Of a stretch of 33,041 nucleotides of DNA, positions 7,594 through 13,906 are shown piece after piece. The stretch's first letter is position 1. Every line of letters begins with the position of its first letter. Below the pieces are notes generated by a model. That model was not told the origin of the DNA. It saw only the letters and a list, made by a program, of their open reading frames with translations, and ran no database searches. The translations under genes were made by a program, and so were the position numbers. This stretch comes from DAORHV01 sp964448405. Lineage in GTDB: Bacteria; Patescibacteriota; Gracilibacteria; Peribacterales; Peribacteraceae. Location: positions 1-33,041 of the forward strand of contig CAYUVW010000019.1 of NCBI GenBank assembly GCA_964448405.1, in the 5' to 3' direction.

Positions 7594-7870
7594 TCCACTG
7601 CTCGCCGTTCTCCGGCTTCCTGCAAGCCTGTTGATCATGACAATCCGGCTGTACCAGCGGACCCTTTCGCCCGATCACGGTCCGTTCAAGGCGCTGTATC
7701 CGTACGGTTATTGTCGCCACACACCGACGTGTTCCGAGTACGCCATACAAACCCTGCGCACACGAAATTTCCCCGTCGCATTGGCACTTGTTGCCAAAAG
7801 AATTATAAGCTGTAACCCCTTTCAAAAGCCCTCTGAGGCCAAATTACGAGAAATCATCGCCAAGGGGTGA
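7586..7870 (+). CDS. yidD: Membrane protein insertion efficiency factor YidD
   Basis: 94 residues with the full YidD signature: RLYQRTLSPDHGP, then CRHTPTCSEYAIQTL and a Cys-Asn-Pro-Phe near the C-terminus. An N-terminal amphipathic helix would attach it to the inner face of the membrane. YidD assists the YidC insertase. In many genomes it sits in the rpmH-rnpA-yidD-yidC cluster; here it stands alone, next to a small membrane protein gene and tRNA-Gly. Confidence 0.93.
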   Translation: MRNPLLAVLRLPASLLIMTIRLYQRTLSPDHGPFKALYPYGYCRHTPTCSEYAIQTLRTRNFPVALALVAKRIISCNPFQKPSEAKLREIIAKG

Positions 7871-7886
7871 TCGACAAACAAGATTC

Positions 7887-7895
7887 TGGTACCAT
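7887..7895 (+). promoter_or_regulatory. Extended -10 promoter of tRNA-Gly
   Basis: TG-G-TACCAT (7887-7895) is an extended -10 element placed 9 bases before the mature tRNA 5' end. TCGACA at 7871-7876 is too close (13 bases) to be a normal -35. Confidence 0.5.
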
Positions 7896-7904
7896 GGGCG
7901 TCAC

Positions 7905-7979
7905 GCGGGTGTCGTATAATGGCTATTACCTCAGGTTTCCAACCTGATGAAGCGGGTTCGATTCCCGCCACCCGCTCCA
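7905..7979 (+). tRNA. tRNA-Gly (anticodon UCC), CCA encoded
   Basis: A complete cloverleaf. Acceptor GCGGGTG (7905-7911) pairs with CACCCGC (7969-7975), then discriminator T and an encoded CCA (7977-7979). The anticodon stem TCAGG/CCTGA closes loop TTTCCAA, giving anticodon TCC, which reads GGA and, by wobble, other Gly codons. The T arm GCGGG-TTCGATT-CCCGC is perfect. The internal TATAAT in the D arm is coincidental. Confidence 0.97.
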
Positions 7980-7985
7980 GTCAGA

Positions 7986-7991
7986 TACAAT
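7986..7991 (+). promoter_or_regulatory. -10 box for the small gene at 7998
   Basis: TACAAT starts 7 bases after the tRNA CCA end and ends 6 bases before ATG 7998. Any -35 contact would fall inside the tRNA T arm. Confidence 0.45.
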
Positions 7992-7997
7992 CGAAAC

Positions 7998-8162
7998 ATG
8001 AACAGTCGCTCACAGCATGCAGTCAATTGGATAGGCAGGATTTTGCTTGGCAGCATCTTGGCGATATTGGCGTATTTTGTATTTGGGTCTGCCTTCTTTC
8101 CTCAGATTCTTCCTTCCGTAGAAAAATATCCATCAATGGACCCGACATATACGGTGCCATAG
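7998..8162 (+). CDS. 54-residue single-pass membrane peptide
   Basis: The peptide has a short basic N-terminus, one membrane helix (about 13-32, ILLGSILAILAYFVFGSAFF) and a short outside tail ending in DPTYTVP. ATG 7998 lies outside the tRNA; the longer frame would begin inside it and is rejected. No family is recognised. A hairpin at 8181-8199 follows. Support is moderate: a plausible -10 box at the leaderless distance and clean membrane topology. Confidence 0.55.
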   Translation: MNSRSQHAVNWIGRILLGSILAILAYFVFGSAFFPQILPSVEKYPSMDPTYTVP

Positions 8163-8180
8163 AGCTAATCATCCTGTCGT

Positions 8181-8199
8181 AAGTTCCCATAAGGAACTT
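8181..8199. terminator. Hairpin between convergent genes
   Basis: AAGTTCC (8181-8187) pairs perfectly with GGAACTT (8193-8199) around a 5-base loop. There is no T-tract on either strand, so it is only a possible terminator for the convergent genes ending at 8162 and 8246. Confidence 0.35.
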
Positions 8200-8245
8200 C
8201 ACAAAAACAATTGAGGTTCGGGTCGACCCAAAAAAGCCCCTATAC

Positions 8246-9073
8246 TTACTCAATAGGATTCACCACGTCCGTTGCTTTGGCCTGTTTTTGAAAATCCACA
8301 AGAAAATATTGCCAGCCCTCCAGCTCCCATTTCTGCTTAATTTTTTCCATGGCAGGCGGCGGCATGGTCCAACCACGCAGCCTCGCATAGTCCTCGAACG
8401 TTATCTGCTTACGATCATATTTTTCGGTGTTTTTCAGAACCTTGGGGTTTTTTGAGTGAACGAGCCAGATCGGATTCGGCGATTCTTCGCAATTCAGCTC
8501 GATTGCCTTTTGCTTCATCTGACCAAAAATTCCACGCCTTTCATAGTCGGGCAATACCGATGCCTTCAGGTGTTCAAACACCTGTCTGCCGTCCTCCAGT
8601 CCAAGTTTCCGCATGCCGAGCATGCCGACGGCTTTCCCGTCCACTTTCGCCACGATCATGCGCTTCTCCTTTCCGATGTCTTCTACTTGATTGAGGCCGA
8701 AGCCCTCAAAATCCTGGCGATCTGCCGCTACCGCTTCATCGAAACGTGTTACGTCGTAGGCCGGCAATGCGGATGCGGCATTCAAGCGATGGGAAAAACC
8801 AGCCTGCGCTTCAGCAATTCCCGTAGCGACATGCCCCTCGTTGAGAATGGAGGGTGGATAATTGTAGAGCTCAAGGATGCGGGCCACTTCATCGCGGCCC
8901 ATTTTTTCGTTGATGGGAGGGCCGGCGAAATTGAACCCCGCATGATGGCGAATAAGCGCTCGCAGTGCGTCGATATCCTTCAAGGCAAGCGGAGCTTCTG
9001 CACCACTGAGAATCTCGACTGGAGAGCCCCTTAATTCTTCGCCGGGAGCCATTTTTGCACCGCTTTCTGACAT
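8246..9073 (-). CDS. GNAT-like acetyltransferase
   Basis: 275 residues from ATG 9073. The middle part has the GNAT layout: MIVAKVDGKAVGMLGMRKL as strands 2-4, then a SVLPDYERRGIFGQMKQKAI stretch that matches the acetyl-CoA pyrophosphate-binding R-x-x-G-x-G/A region in a relaxed form. The N-terminal 100 residues are helical with a motif NFAGPPINEKMGRDEVARIL of unknown meaning. The C-terminal third is Trp- and Lys-rich. The substrate is unknown. ATG 9073 is supported by a perfect TATAAT 6 bases upstream; an in-frame ATG at 9091 would overlap that box. Confidence 0.7.
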   Translation of the reverse strand: MSESGAKMAPGEELRGSPVEILSGAEAPLALKDIDALRALIRHHAGFNFAGPPINEKMGRDEVARILELYNYPPSILNEGHVATGIAEAQAGFSHRLNAASALPAYDVTRFDEAVAADRQDFEGFGLNQVEDIGKEKRMIVAKVDGKAVGMLGMRKLGLEDGRQVFEHLKASVLPDYERRGIFGQMKQKAIELNCEESPNPIWLVHSKNPKVLKNTEKYDRKQITFEDYARLRGWTMPPPAMEKIKQKWELEGWQYFLVDFQKQAKATDVVNPIE

Positions 9074-9079
9074 AAGTAT

Positions 9080-9108
9080 ATTATAGTACAAATATTTTAT
9101 TAGTCCAA
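9080..9108 (-). promoter_or_regulatory. Promoter of the GNAT-like gene (leaderless)
   Basis: TTGGAC (9108-9103), 17-base spacer, perfect TATAAT (9085-9080), then 6 bases to ATG 9073. It lies in an A+T-rich island between divergent genes. Confidence 0.7.
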
Positions 9109-9162
9109 TTTTATCCGATGATTTTCTGACGAGCCTTCATACGGAGCTCTTTAAAAACAATC

Positions 9163-9171
9163 TGTTAGAAT
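9163..9171 (+). promoter_or_regulatory. Extended -10 promoter of the DUF2000 gene (leaderless)
   Basis: TG-T-TAGAAT (9163-9171), 6 bases before ATG 9178. Confidence 0.65.
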
Positions 9172-9177
9172 CACTGC

Positions 9178-9615
9178 ATGCAGACTCCCCTGCCCGACGA
9201 ACGCTCCAAGCGCTTCATCGCCATCCTGAACAGGAAAATCGAACCCGGAAAACTGATGAACGCCATCGGCCATATGACCGCCGGATTAGTTGGTGGTTTT
9301 GAGAAGCGTGAAGAAATGTGCTTCCTACGCTACGAAGACAAGGATGGAGGCGTGCACCCAAACATCTCACACTTCCCGTTCATCGCATTGCGCGCCGACA
9401 ACTCGAATCAGATCCGCACCGTGCGCAACGAAGCCCTCGCACGCGGCATCCCCTTTACCGATTTCACATCCAGCATGACCGTGGGATCGTCGGCCGAACA
9501 ACAGGAGAAAACCAAAGCCACACCAGAGGCCGAACTGGAATATTTCGGTATCTGTTTGTTCGGCGATACCGAAATTCTGCGGGAGTTCACCAAAAAATTC
9601 TCACTGTACTCCTGA
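9178..9615 (+). CDS. DUF2000-family protein
   Basis: 145 residues. The N-terminal strand RFIAILNRKIEPGKLMNAIGHMTAGLVG and the later YEDKDGGVHPNISHFPFIAL match the DUF2000 family, whose fold resembles peptidyl-tRNA hydrolase 2. Its biological role is not established. The second half (IRTVRNEALARGIPFTDFTSSM) is the typical helix-strand that follows the pocket. The stop overlaps the tail of the convergent membrane-protein gene by 15 bases. Confidence 0.85.
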   Translation: MQTPLPDERSKRFIAILNRKIEPGKLMNAIGHMTAGLVGGFEKREEMCFLRYEDKDGGVHPNISHFPFIALRADNSNQIRTVRNEALARGIPFTDFTSSMTVGSSAEQQEKTKATPEAELEYFGICLFGDTEILREFTKKFSLYS

Positions 9616-9870
9616 GCGAAGCCGCCTCTTTTCGATGTAGATGATCCGCCACCAGGTCTGCCCGCAGAAATAGCCGACCACACTGCCGGTGGCACCAATG
9701 GAATAAGCAGTCCAGGCGGGCAACAAGCACAGAACAGCGAGCAGCGGCATCTGCGCAGTGCAGTTGGGATTCGCGTACGGAAAGAAATTGATGATGACGG
9801 TAAGGTGCAACAGGAAGCTCAACAGCGTAGCGAGAATCATCGTGCAGACGATGTAGAACAGTTTCTTCAT
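9601..9870 (-). CDS. Small multi-pass membrane protein, unknown
   Basis: 89 residues from ATG 9870, almost entirely hydrophobic, with three probable membrane helices at about 4-26, 42-57 and 58-72 and a basic C-terminus (YIEKRRLRSG). It is not recognised. ATG 9870 is chosen because the membrane helix starts there and a weak CAGAAT box lies 6 bases upstream; ATG 9888 would add six residues. It overlaps the DUF2000 gene by 15 bases tail to tail. Confidence 0.65.
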   Translation of the reverse strand: MKKLFYIVCTMILATLLSFLLHLTVIINFFPYANPNCTAQMPLLAVLCLLPAWTAYSIGATGSVVGYFCGQTWWRIIYIEKRRLRSGVQ

Positions 9871-9918
9871 ACGCGAATTCTGTTCCATTCGGTACCTGCG
9901 CGCAAATATCCGGCACGA

Positions 9919-9927
9919 TGGTAGAAT
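9919..9927 (+). promoter_or_regulatory. Extended -10 promoter of the SRPBCC gene
   Basis: TG-G-TAGAAT (9919-9927), 25 bases before ATG 9953; an alternative in-frame GTG lies at 9932. The same hexamer in the same extended context occurs at 9163. Confidence 0.6.
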
Positions 9928-9952
9928 CTTCGTGTTCTCCCCTATTGCAGTC

Positions 9953-10375
9953 ATGGCTGAATCCCAGCTCATTACCGTCGAAACCATCGTGAATGTCCCC
10001 GTGGAGAAAGCGTGGAAGTGCTGGACGACGCCGGAGGACATCGTGCAGTGGAACCATGCTTCCGACGAATGGCACTGTCCCAAAGCCGTGAATGATCTGC
10101 GCGTCGGCGGAATGTTTTCGTACATCATGGCGGCAAAAGACGGCAGCTTCTCGTTTGACTTCAACGGCACGTATACGAAGGTCGTGCCAAACGAGCAGAT
10201 CGATTACGTTATTGAAGGCGGACGAACGGTCTCGATTATCTTCGCAGAACAAGGTGACAACACGCGCGTCGTTGAGACGTTTGAAAGCGAAACGCAGAAC
10301 CCGGTCGAGCTGCAGCAACAAGGCTGGCAATCGATTGTAGACAACTTCAAGAAGCATGCCGAAGCCCAAAAATAG
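9953..10375 (+). CDS. SRPBCC/AHSA1-family protein
   Basis: 140 residues from ATG 9953. ITVETIVNVPVEKAWKCWTTPEDIVQWN is the standard opening of AHSA1-type START/SRPBCC proteins, and the C-terminal helix GWQSIVDNFKKHAE is also typical. The fold encloses a hydrophobic ligand cavity; the ligand is not predictable. The frame can begin at GTG 9932, but the extra seven residues are outside the domain. Family assignment is strong, function open. Confidence 0.88.
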   Translation: MAESQLITVETIVNVPVEKAWKCWTTPEDIVQWNHASDEWHCPKAVNDLRVGGMFSYIMAAKDGSFSFDFNGTYTKVVPNEQIDYVIEGGRTVSIIFAEQGDNTRVVETFESETQNPVELQQQGWQSIVDNFKKHAEAQK

Positions 10376-10413
10376 AACGAACCTCAGAGTTGCTAAGTCC
10401 ATTACCGACTCTG

Positions 10414-10419
10414 TATTCT
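10414..10419 (+). promoter_or_regulatory. -10 box for the 10427 gene (leaderless)
   Basis: TATTCT, 7 bases before ATG 10427. TTGCTA at 10390-10395 is a possible -35 (18-base spacer). Confidence 0.5.
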
Positions 10420-10426
10420 CGCGCTC

Positions 10427-10609
10427 ATGATAAGAATGCTCGCTTTGTTACTCGTCGGCCTGGGCGTCGGTGCCGGAGTGTATTTTTTTGCCATGAAGCA
10501 ACAGGTTGCCGTGCAGGCAAACGTTGCAACACAACAAAAATCTGCCCAGAAGAACGCCGATGCCTATCGCAAGAAGCAGGAAGACATGATGAAGCAACTG
10601 GAACAGTAG
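10427..10609 (+). CDS. 60-residue membrane-anchored peptide
   Basis: An N-terminal membrane helix (about 4-23, MLALLLVGLGVGAGVYFFAM) is followed by a Gln/Lys-rich helical segment (about 24-60) that would be exposed. It may be an uncleaved anchor with a small coiled coil, or a cleaved secreted helix. No family is recognised. It converges with the Excalibur-domain gene 12 bases away. Confidence 0.6.
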   Translation: MIRMLALLLVGLGVGAGVYFFAMKQQVAVQANVATQQKSAQKNADAYRKKQEDMMKQLEQ

Positions 10610-10621
10610 CCTCGGCTCTAT

Positions 10622-11047
10622 TTATCGTGGACTCGTCGGCAGGCTTTCGCACGCGATGCCGTCTTTGTCGCCATCCAAACGATGCGGGTCGTTGCTTGCC
10701 CCGAATTTGCAATACGCATACACATCTTGCGCTTCGGATTGGGTCGTAAAGTCATCGCAGTTGTACGAAGCGTCTCCGCACATCGCGCCCAAAACCAAAT
10801 CCCCTTTTTCATCACGTTGAACGCGCGACTCTTTCATGGAACCGGTTTGCATCAACTTGCCCAAATCGTAATCCGTATTCTTCGTTTCCAGGCCCAGTGC
10901 GACCAGCAACAACACAATGACGCCAACCATGAGCAGGCGAACCTTTTGGACGAAAATCGCCAGCAGAAGGGCGATAAACAGCAGTATGCCAATAATGATC
11001 AACCGGACCTTCTTGCTGCGACGCCAGCTGGAAACTTCTGTAACCAT
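10622..11047 (-). CDS. Membrane protein with C-terminal Excalibur calcium-binding domain
   Basis: 141 residues from ATG 11047. Two membrane helices at about 14-32 and 36-51 precede a short linker and an Excalibur domain (about 92-138): Tyr-Asn-Cys-Asp-Asp-Phe, then NDPHRLDGDKDGIACESLP with the D-x-D-x-D-G-x-x-C-E calcium loop and its paired cysteines. Excalibur domains occur on extracellular proteins, often with nucleases; here no nuclease domain is present. The domain should face outward. Confidence 0.85.
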   Translation of the reverse strand: MVTEVSSWRRSKKVRLIIIGILLFIALLLAIFVQKVRLLMVGVIVLLLVALGLETKNTDYDLGKLMQTGSMKESRVQRDEKGDLVLGAMCGDASYNCDDFTTQSEAQDVYAYCKFGASNDPHRLDGDKDGIACESLPTSPR

Positions 11048-11070
11048 GAAATCAGGTGGAAATACTTCGC

Positions 11071-11079
11071 ATCCTAGCA
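11071..11079 (-). promoter_or_regulatory. Extended -10 promoter of the Excalibur gene
   Basis: TG-C-TAGGAT on the minus strand (11079-11071), giving a leader of about 17 bases to ATG 11047. Confidence 0.45.
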
Positions 11080-11094
11080 TCTATGAACGCAAAG

Positions 11095-12522
11095 CTACAA
11101 AGCGTGCACCGCATGCGTGTGTGCGCCGTGTGCCGGCTTCTTCTTGGTGATGATGAGTGCGCCCAACACGGTACCGATGAGCACGAATGCTACGGCGACG
11201 AGGAATGCGGCATCGTATCCGGCGACAAGCGCAGCCAGCTTTCCTTCGCCGATATGCGACGCGGTTACCGACGCCGCAATGCTGGAAAGAATAGCTAAGC
11301 CCAAAGCACCTCCCATTTGTTGTGAAGTGTTGATGAGTCCGGATGCCAAGCCGGATTCATTCGGCGCTACACCGGAAGTCGCGGCGATCATAATCGGCAT
11401 GAACGTGACTGCAAGGCCGACCGGCATGAGCATGATGCTCGGCAAGATGTCGATCCAATAATTGCCGTCTACGGTGAGGCGGGTCATCCAGAGCATGCTG
11501 ACCGCCACGATCAACGGGCCACCAATCAAGAACGGCTTGTAGCCATACTTGCTTACCCACGGCGCAACGCGCGTGGAAAGAAAACCCAAGATGATGGGGA
11601 ACGGCAGGAAACTCATGCCCGCAAGCAACGGCGAGTACTGGAGCACCGATTGAATGTAGAGCGAAATAAGGAAGAACATGCCGAACATGCCGGCCATAAT
11701 GGGAGCCATCATGATGTTGGCGCCCATGACGTTGCGCTTGGTGAAAATCGACAATGGCATGAGCGGATGCGTTTGAGCCGACTCGTTCCACAGAAAACCA
11801 ATCAACAAAATGAGCGCCAGCGATCCGCTGCCAAGCGTCATGGGGCTCAGCCAGCCCCATACCGGCGCCTGACTTACCACATACACGAACAACGTCAGTC
11901 CGCTGGTCACCAGCACCGCACCGGGAATGTCCAAGTTGGAGTGATCCGCGGTGGGATCGTGCTTCGGCAGCAGCTTCGCCATGGCAACGAGGATGCCGAC
12001 TCCAATGGGAACGTTCACAAAGAAGTTCATGCGCCAGCCGACGTATTGCGTCAGTAAGCCGCCGAGCAGCAGGCCGACGGCAGCGCCACCGGTGGAAATA
12101 GTCGTCCAATAACTGAGCGCCTTATTCCGCTGCTCCCCTTCTGCAAACATGATCAACACAATGGAGAGTGCCGCCGGAGACATGAACGCGGACGACACAC
12201 CCTGCAATGCGCGCAATGCAATGAGCATGGGCGCCGATGTAGATACGCCAATGAGCAGCGAGAACAACGTGAACGCACCCAAACCGACCATGAGCACACG
12301 GCGATGACCGAACAAGTCGGCCGCACGACCGCCGAGCAACAAGAAGCCGCCGAAGGTTAACGCATACGACGTCACCACCCATTGCAACGAATGCGCATCG
12401 AAATGCAACGACTCCCGAATGGCGGGCAATGCGACGTTGGTAATGGCGCTGTCGAGCACGACCATGAACTGCGCCACGGCGACGAGCCAAAAAACGAGCC
12501 AGACATTGGACGTTGAGCGCAT
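11095..12522 (-). CDS. DHA2-type major facilitator (drug:H+ antiporter)
   Basis: 475 residues with 14 probable membrane helices. Signature motifs of the DHA2 family are present: LDSAITNVALPAI (helix 1, motif D1), GGRAADLFGHRRVLMVG (motif A), RALQGVSSAFMSPAAL (motif B) and GAAVGLLLGGLLTQYVGWR (motif C, antiporter signature), then FFVNVPIG. It probably exports hydrophobic toxic compounds using the proton gradient; the substrate is unknown. ATG 12522 is preferred over TTG 12528, with AATAAT 5 bases upstream. The C-terminus ends in a His-rich tail (HGAHTHAVHAL). Confidence 0.92.
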   Translation of the reverse strand: MRSTSNVWLVFWLVAVAQFMVVLDSAITNVALPAIRESLHFDAHSLQWVVTSYALTFGGFLLLGGRAADLFGHRRVLMVGLGAFTLFSLLIGVSTSAPMLIALRALQGVSSAFMSPAALSIVLIMFAEGEQRNKALSYWTTISTGGAAVGLLLGGLLTQYVGWRMNFFVNVPIGVGILVAMAKLLPKHDPTADHSNLDIPGAVLVTSGLTLFVYVVSQAPVWGWLSPMTLGSGSLALILLIGFLWNESAQTHPLMPLSIFTKRNVMGANIMMAPIMAGMFGMFFLISLYIQSVLQYSPLLAGMSFLPFPIILGFLSTRVAPWVSKYGYKPFLIGGPLIVAVSMLWMTRLTVDGNYWIDILPSIMLMPVGLAVTFMPIMIAATSGVAPNESGLASGLINTSQQMGGALGLAILSSIAASVTASHIGEGKLAALVAGYDAAFLVAVAFVLIGTVLGALIITKKKPAHGAHTHAVHAL

Positions 12523-12527
12523 AGTCA

Positions 12528-12533
12528 ATTATT
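12528..12533 (-). promoter_or_regulatory. -10 box of the DHA2 gene (leaderless)
   Basis: AATAAT on the minus strand, 5 bases before ATG 12522. Confidence 0.45.
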
Positions 12534-12581
12534 GAAGAACTAAAACAATTTACGCATTCCCTGTGAAAATACAAGCCTCGG

Positions 12582-13337
12582 CTACGGCAAAACCTTCGCA
12601 AGGTTCGTGTCGTCGGTCATCATGATGCGCGGCAGCTTGAACAGATCGTCCTTGTAAGTTGCCCAGCGCGGGTCCATAAGCGTACCGGTGACGTAGCCCG
12701 CTTTCTTGGCGTGCTCACGTACGGTTTTGTTGTGCGCGGTGCCCGGATACGCCACATGCAGCACCGGTTTCCCGGTGAGCTCCTCCAGCACACGCTTACT
12801 TTCCACCAACTCCGCGTCCAGGCGCTTGAGCGAAACGGCAGTGAGTACAGGGTGCGCGATGGTATGCGACTGAATACTCATGCCTTTTGCCACCAAATCC
12901 TTCACGCGCTCGCGGTCGATGGTGGTGTTGGTATCCAGCTTATTCGTAATGATGTAATACGTGGCAGTCTGCTTGCGTGCAGTCATGATCGGCAACGCCA
13001 CGTCGTACGCAGTAAGATTGTTGTCATCGAAGGTTATGACAACCGGCTTGGCCGGACCCTGCTCTGCCCCCTGCAAGATAGCGGCGGCGGTATCTAGGTC
13101 CACCGTCGTATAGCCTTTGTCGACAAGCCACTGCATCTGCTTCTCGAAATTCGCGGGCGTCACGGACATCTTCCAGCTCCAGGTGCTCTTGGCGTACCCC
13201 TTGGTCGCACGGACGTGGTGATACACAAGAATCGGAATTTTCACCGCTGGAGGTGCTGATGCGACGGGCGTGGCGGCATGCAAGGACGGCACAGCCAAGA
13301 AAAGGACGAAGAGCAGTAAAAAACTGAGGCGGCGCAT
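12582..13337 (-). CDS. Secreted polysaccharide deacetylase (NodB/CE4)
   Basis: 251 residues. A signal peptide (about 1-22, cut near LHA-AT) precedes KIPILVYHHV, the usual CE4 opening. Motif 1 is TFDDN (102-106; the family norm is TFDDG, with both aspartates kept) and motif 2 is SHTIAH (157-162), supplying the zinc-binding histidines. AYPGT is motif 3. It probably removes acetyl groups from peptidoglycan or another surface glycan outside the membrane. The start is clear and has TATTCT 6 bases upstream. Confidence 0.92.
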   Translation of the reverse strand: MRRLSFLLLFVLFLAVPSLHAATPVASAPPAVKIPILVYHHVRATKGYAKSTWSWKMSVTPANFEKQMQWLVDKGYTTVDLDTAAAILQGAEQGPAKPVVITFDDNNLTAYDVALPIMTARKQTATYYIITNKLDTNTTIDRERVKDLVAKGMSIQSHTIAHPVLTAVSLKRLDAELVESKRVLEELTGKPVLHVAYPGTAHNKTVREHAKKAGYVTGTLMDPRWATYKDDLFKLPRIMMTDDTNLAKVLP

Positions 13338-13343
13338 GGACGC

Positions 13344-13349
13344 AGAATA
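13344..13349 (-). promoter_or_regulatory. -10 box of the deacetylase gene (leaderless)
   Basis: TATTCT on the minus strand, 6 bases before ATG 13337. Confidence 0.55.
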
Positions 13350-13409
13350 GCGAAACGGTGCGTATACTCCCGCATATCACGTTGCGTCGTTACCTGAAAT
13401 CCAGCACAG

Positions 13410-13427
13410 AGATGCATCTGCAGATGC
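13410..13427. repeat. Overlapping perfect palindromes (operator candidate)
   Basis: AGATGCATCT (13410-13419) and GCATCTGCAGATGC (13414-13427) are both perfect palindromes and overlap. They end 12 bases before the -35 box at 13439 in the divergent intergenic region. Confidence 0.5.
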
Positions 13428-13438
13428 CTCAATCAAAT

Positions 13439-13467
13439 TTGACATATTTTTAGCAATATTTTATTTT
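13439..13467 (+). promoter_or_regulatory. Promoter of the 13500 gene
   Basis: Perfect TTGACA (13439-13444), 17-base spacer, TATTTT (13462-13467), in an A+T-rich tract. The leader is about 26 bases and carries AGGTGA (13491-13496), one of very few Shine-Dalgarno-like sequences in the window. Confidence 0.65.
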
Positions 13468-13499
13468 ATGTTTATCGCCCATTTCAGCACAGGTGATGT

Positions 13500-13838
13500 A
13501 TGTCGGTGGACAACGCAGAAGCCGTACGGCTCATCGAAGCACTCGAAAAGGTCGGAGTGCTCGACGCACGCGGAGGAATCACTGTGGCAAAAGGCAGCTG
13601 GGGAAAGGACATGGAGTGTTTCCGTATAGGAGACATCGCCATTCGCCTGACCAGAGGTCAATTGTCGCTCAGCTCAGCCGTACAAACCGTCTGGCACGGA
13701 AGCGCCACAACGGTGATCGGAAGCTACGATCCCAACCGCGGCCCGCAAGGCTTCTCGGAGTTAATCGCCAAAGCATCAACGGATGCTGCCAGTCGGCAGC
13801 ATGACCACGATACCCGCGTCTATGGAAACGAGTGGTAG
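13500..13838 (+). CDS. Small soluble protein of unknown function
   Basis: 112 residues, not recognised. The N-terminal helix (EAVRLIEALEKVGVLDARGG) is followed by alternating strands (MECFRIGDIAIRLTRGQLSL, then TVWHGSATTVIGSYD) and a charged C-terminus rich in His/Asp. There is no signal peptide. It differs from its neighbours in having a classical TTGACA promoter plus Shine-Dalgarno leader, and a palindrome upstream, which may mean separate regulation. A strong hairpin follows. Confidence 0.7.
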   Translation: MSVDNAEAVRLIEALEKVGVLDARGGITVAKGSWGKDMECFRIGDIAIRLTRGQLSLSSAVQTVWHGSATTVIGSYDPNRGPQGFSELIAKASTDAASRQHDHDTRVYGNEW

Positions 13839-13873
13839 TAAGACGCGCGGAAAGTACAACGCAATGGGACGTC

Positions 13874-13895
13874 GCCGGGCTCGAAAGAGCCCGGC
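13874..13895. terminator. Stable hairpin between the 13500 gene and the ABC-F gene
   Basis: GCCGGGCTC (13874-13882), a GAAA tetraloop, and GAGCCCGGC (13887-13895). It lies between converging genes; the following AATTCT tract is a poor T-run. Confidence 0.6.
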
Positions 13896-13906
13896 AATTC
13901 TCGTGC

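Noticed and set aside
7915..7920. Perfect TATAAT
   Set aside because: It is the D arm of tRNA-Gly, constrained by the tRNA; not a promoter.
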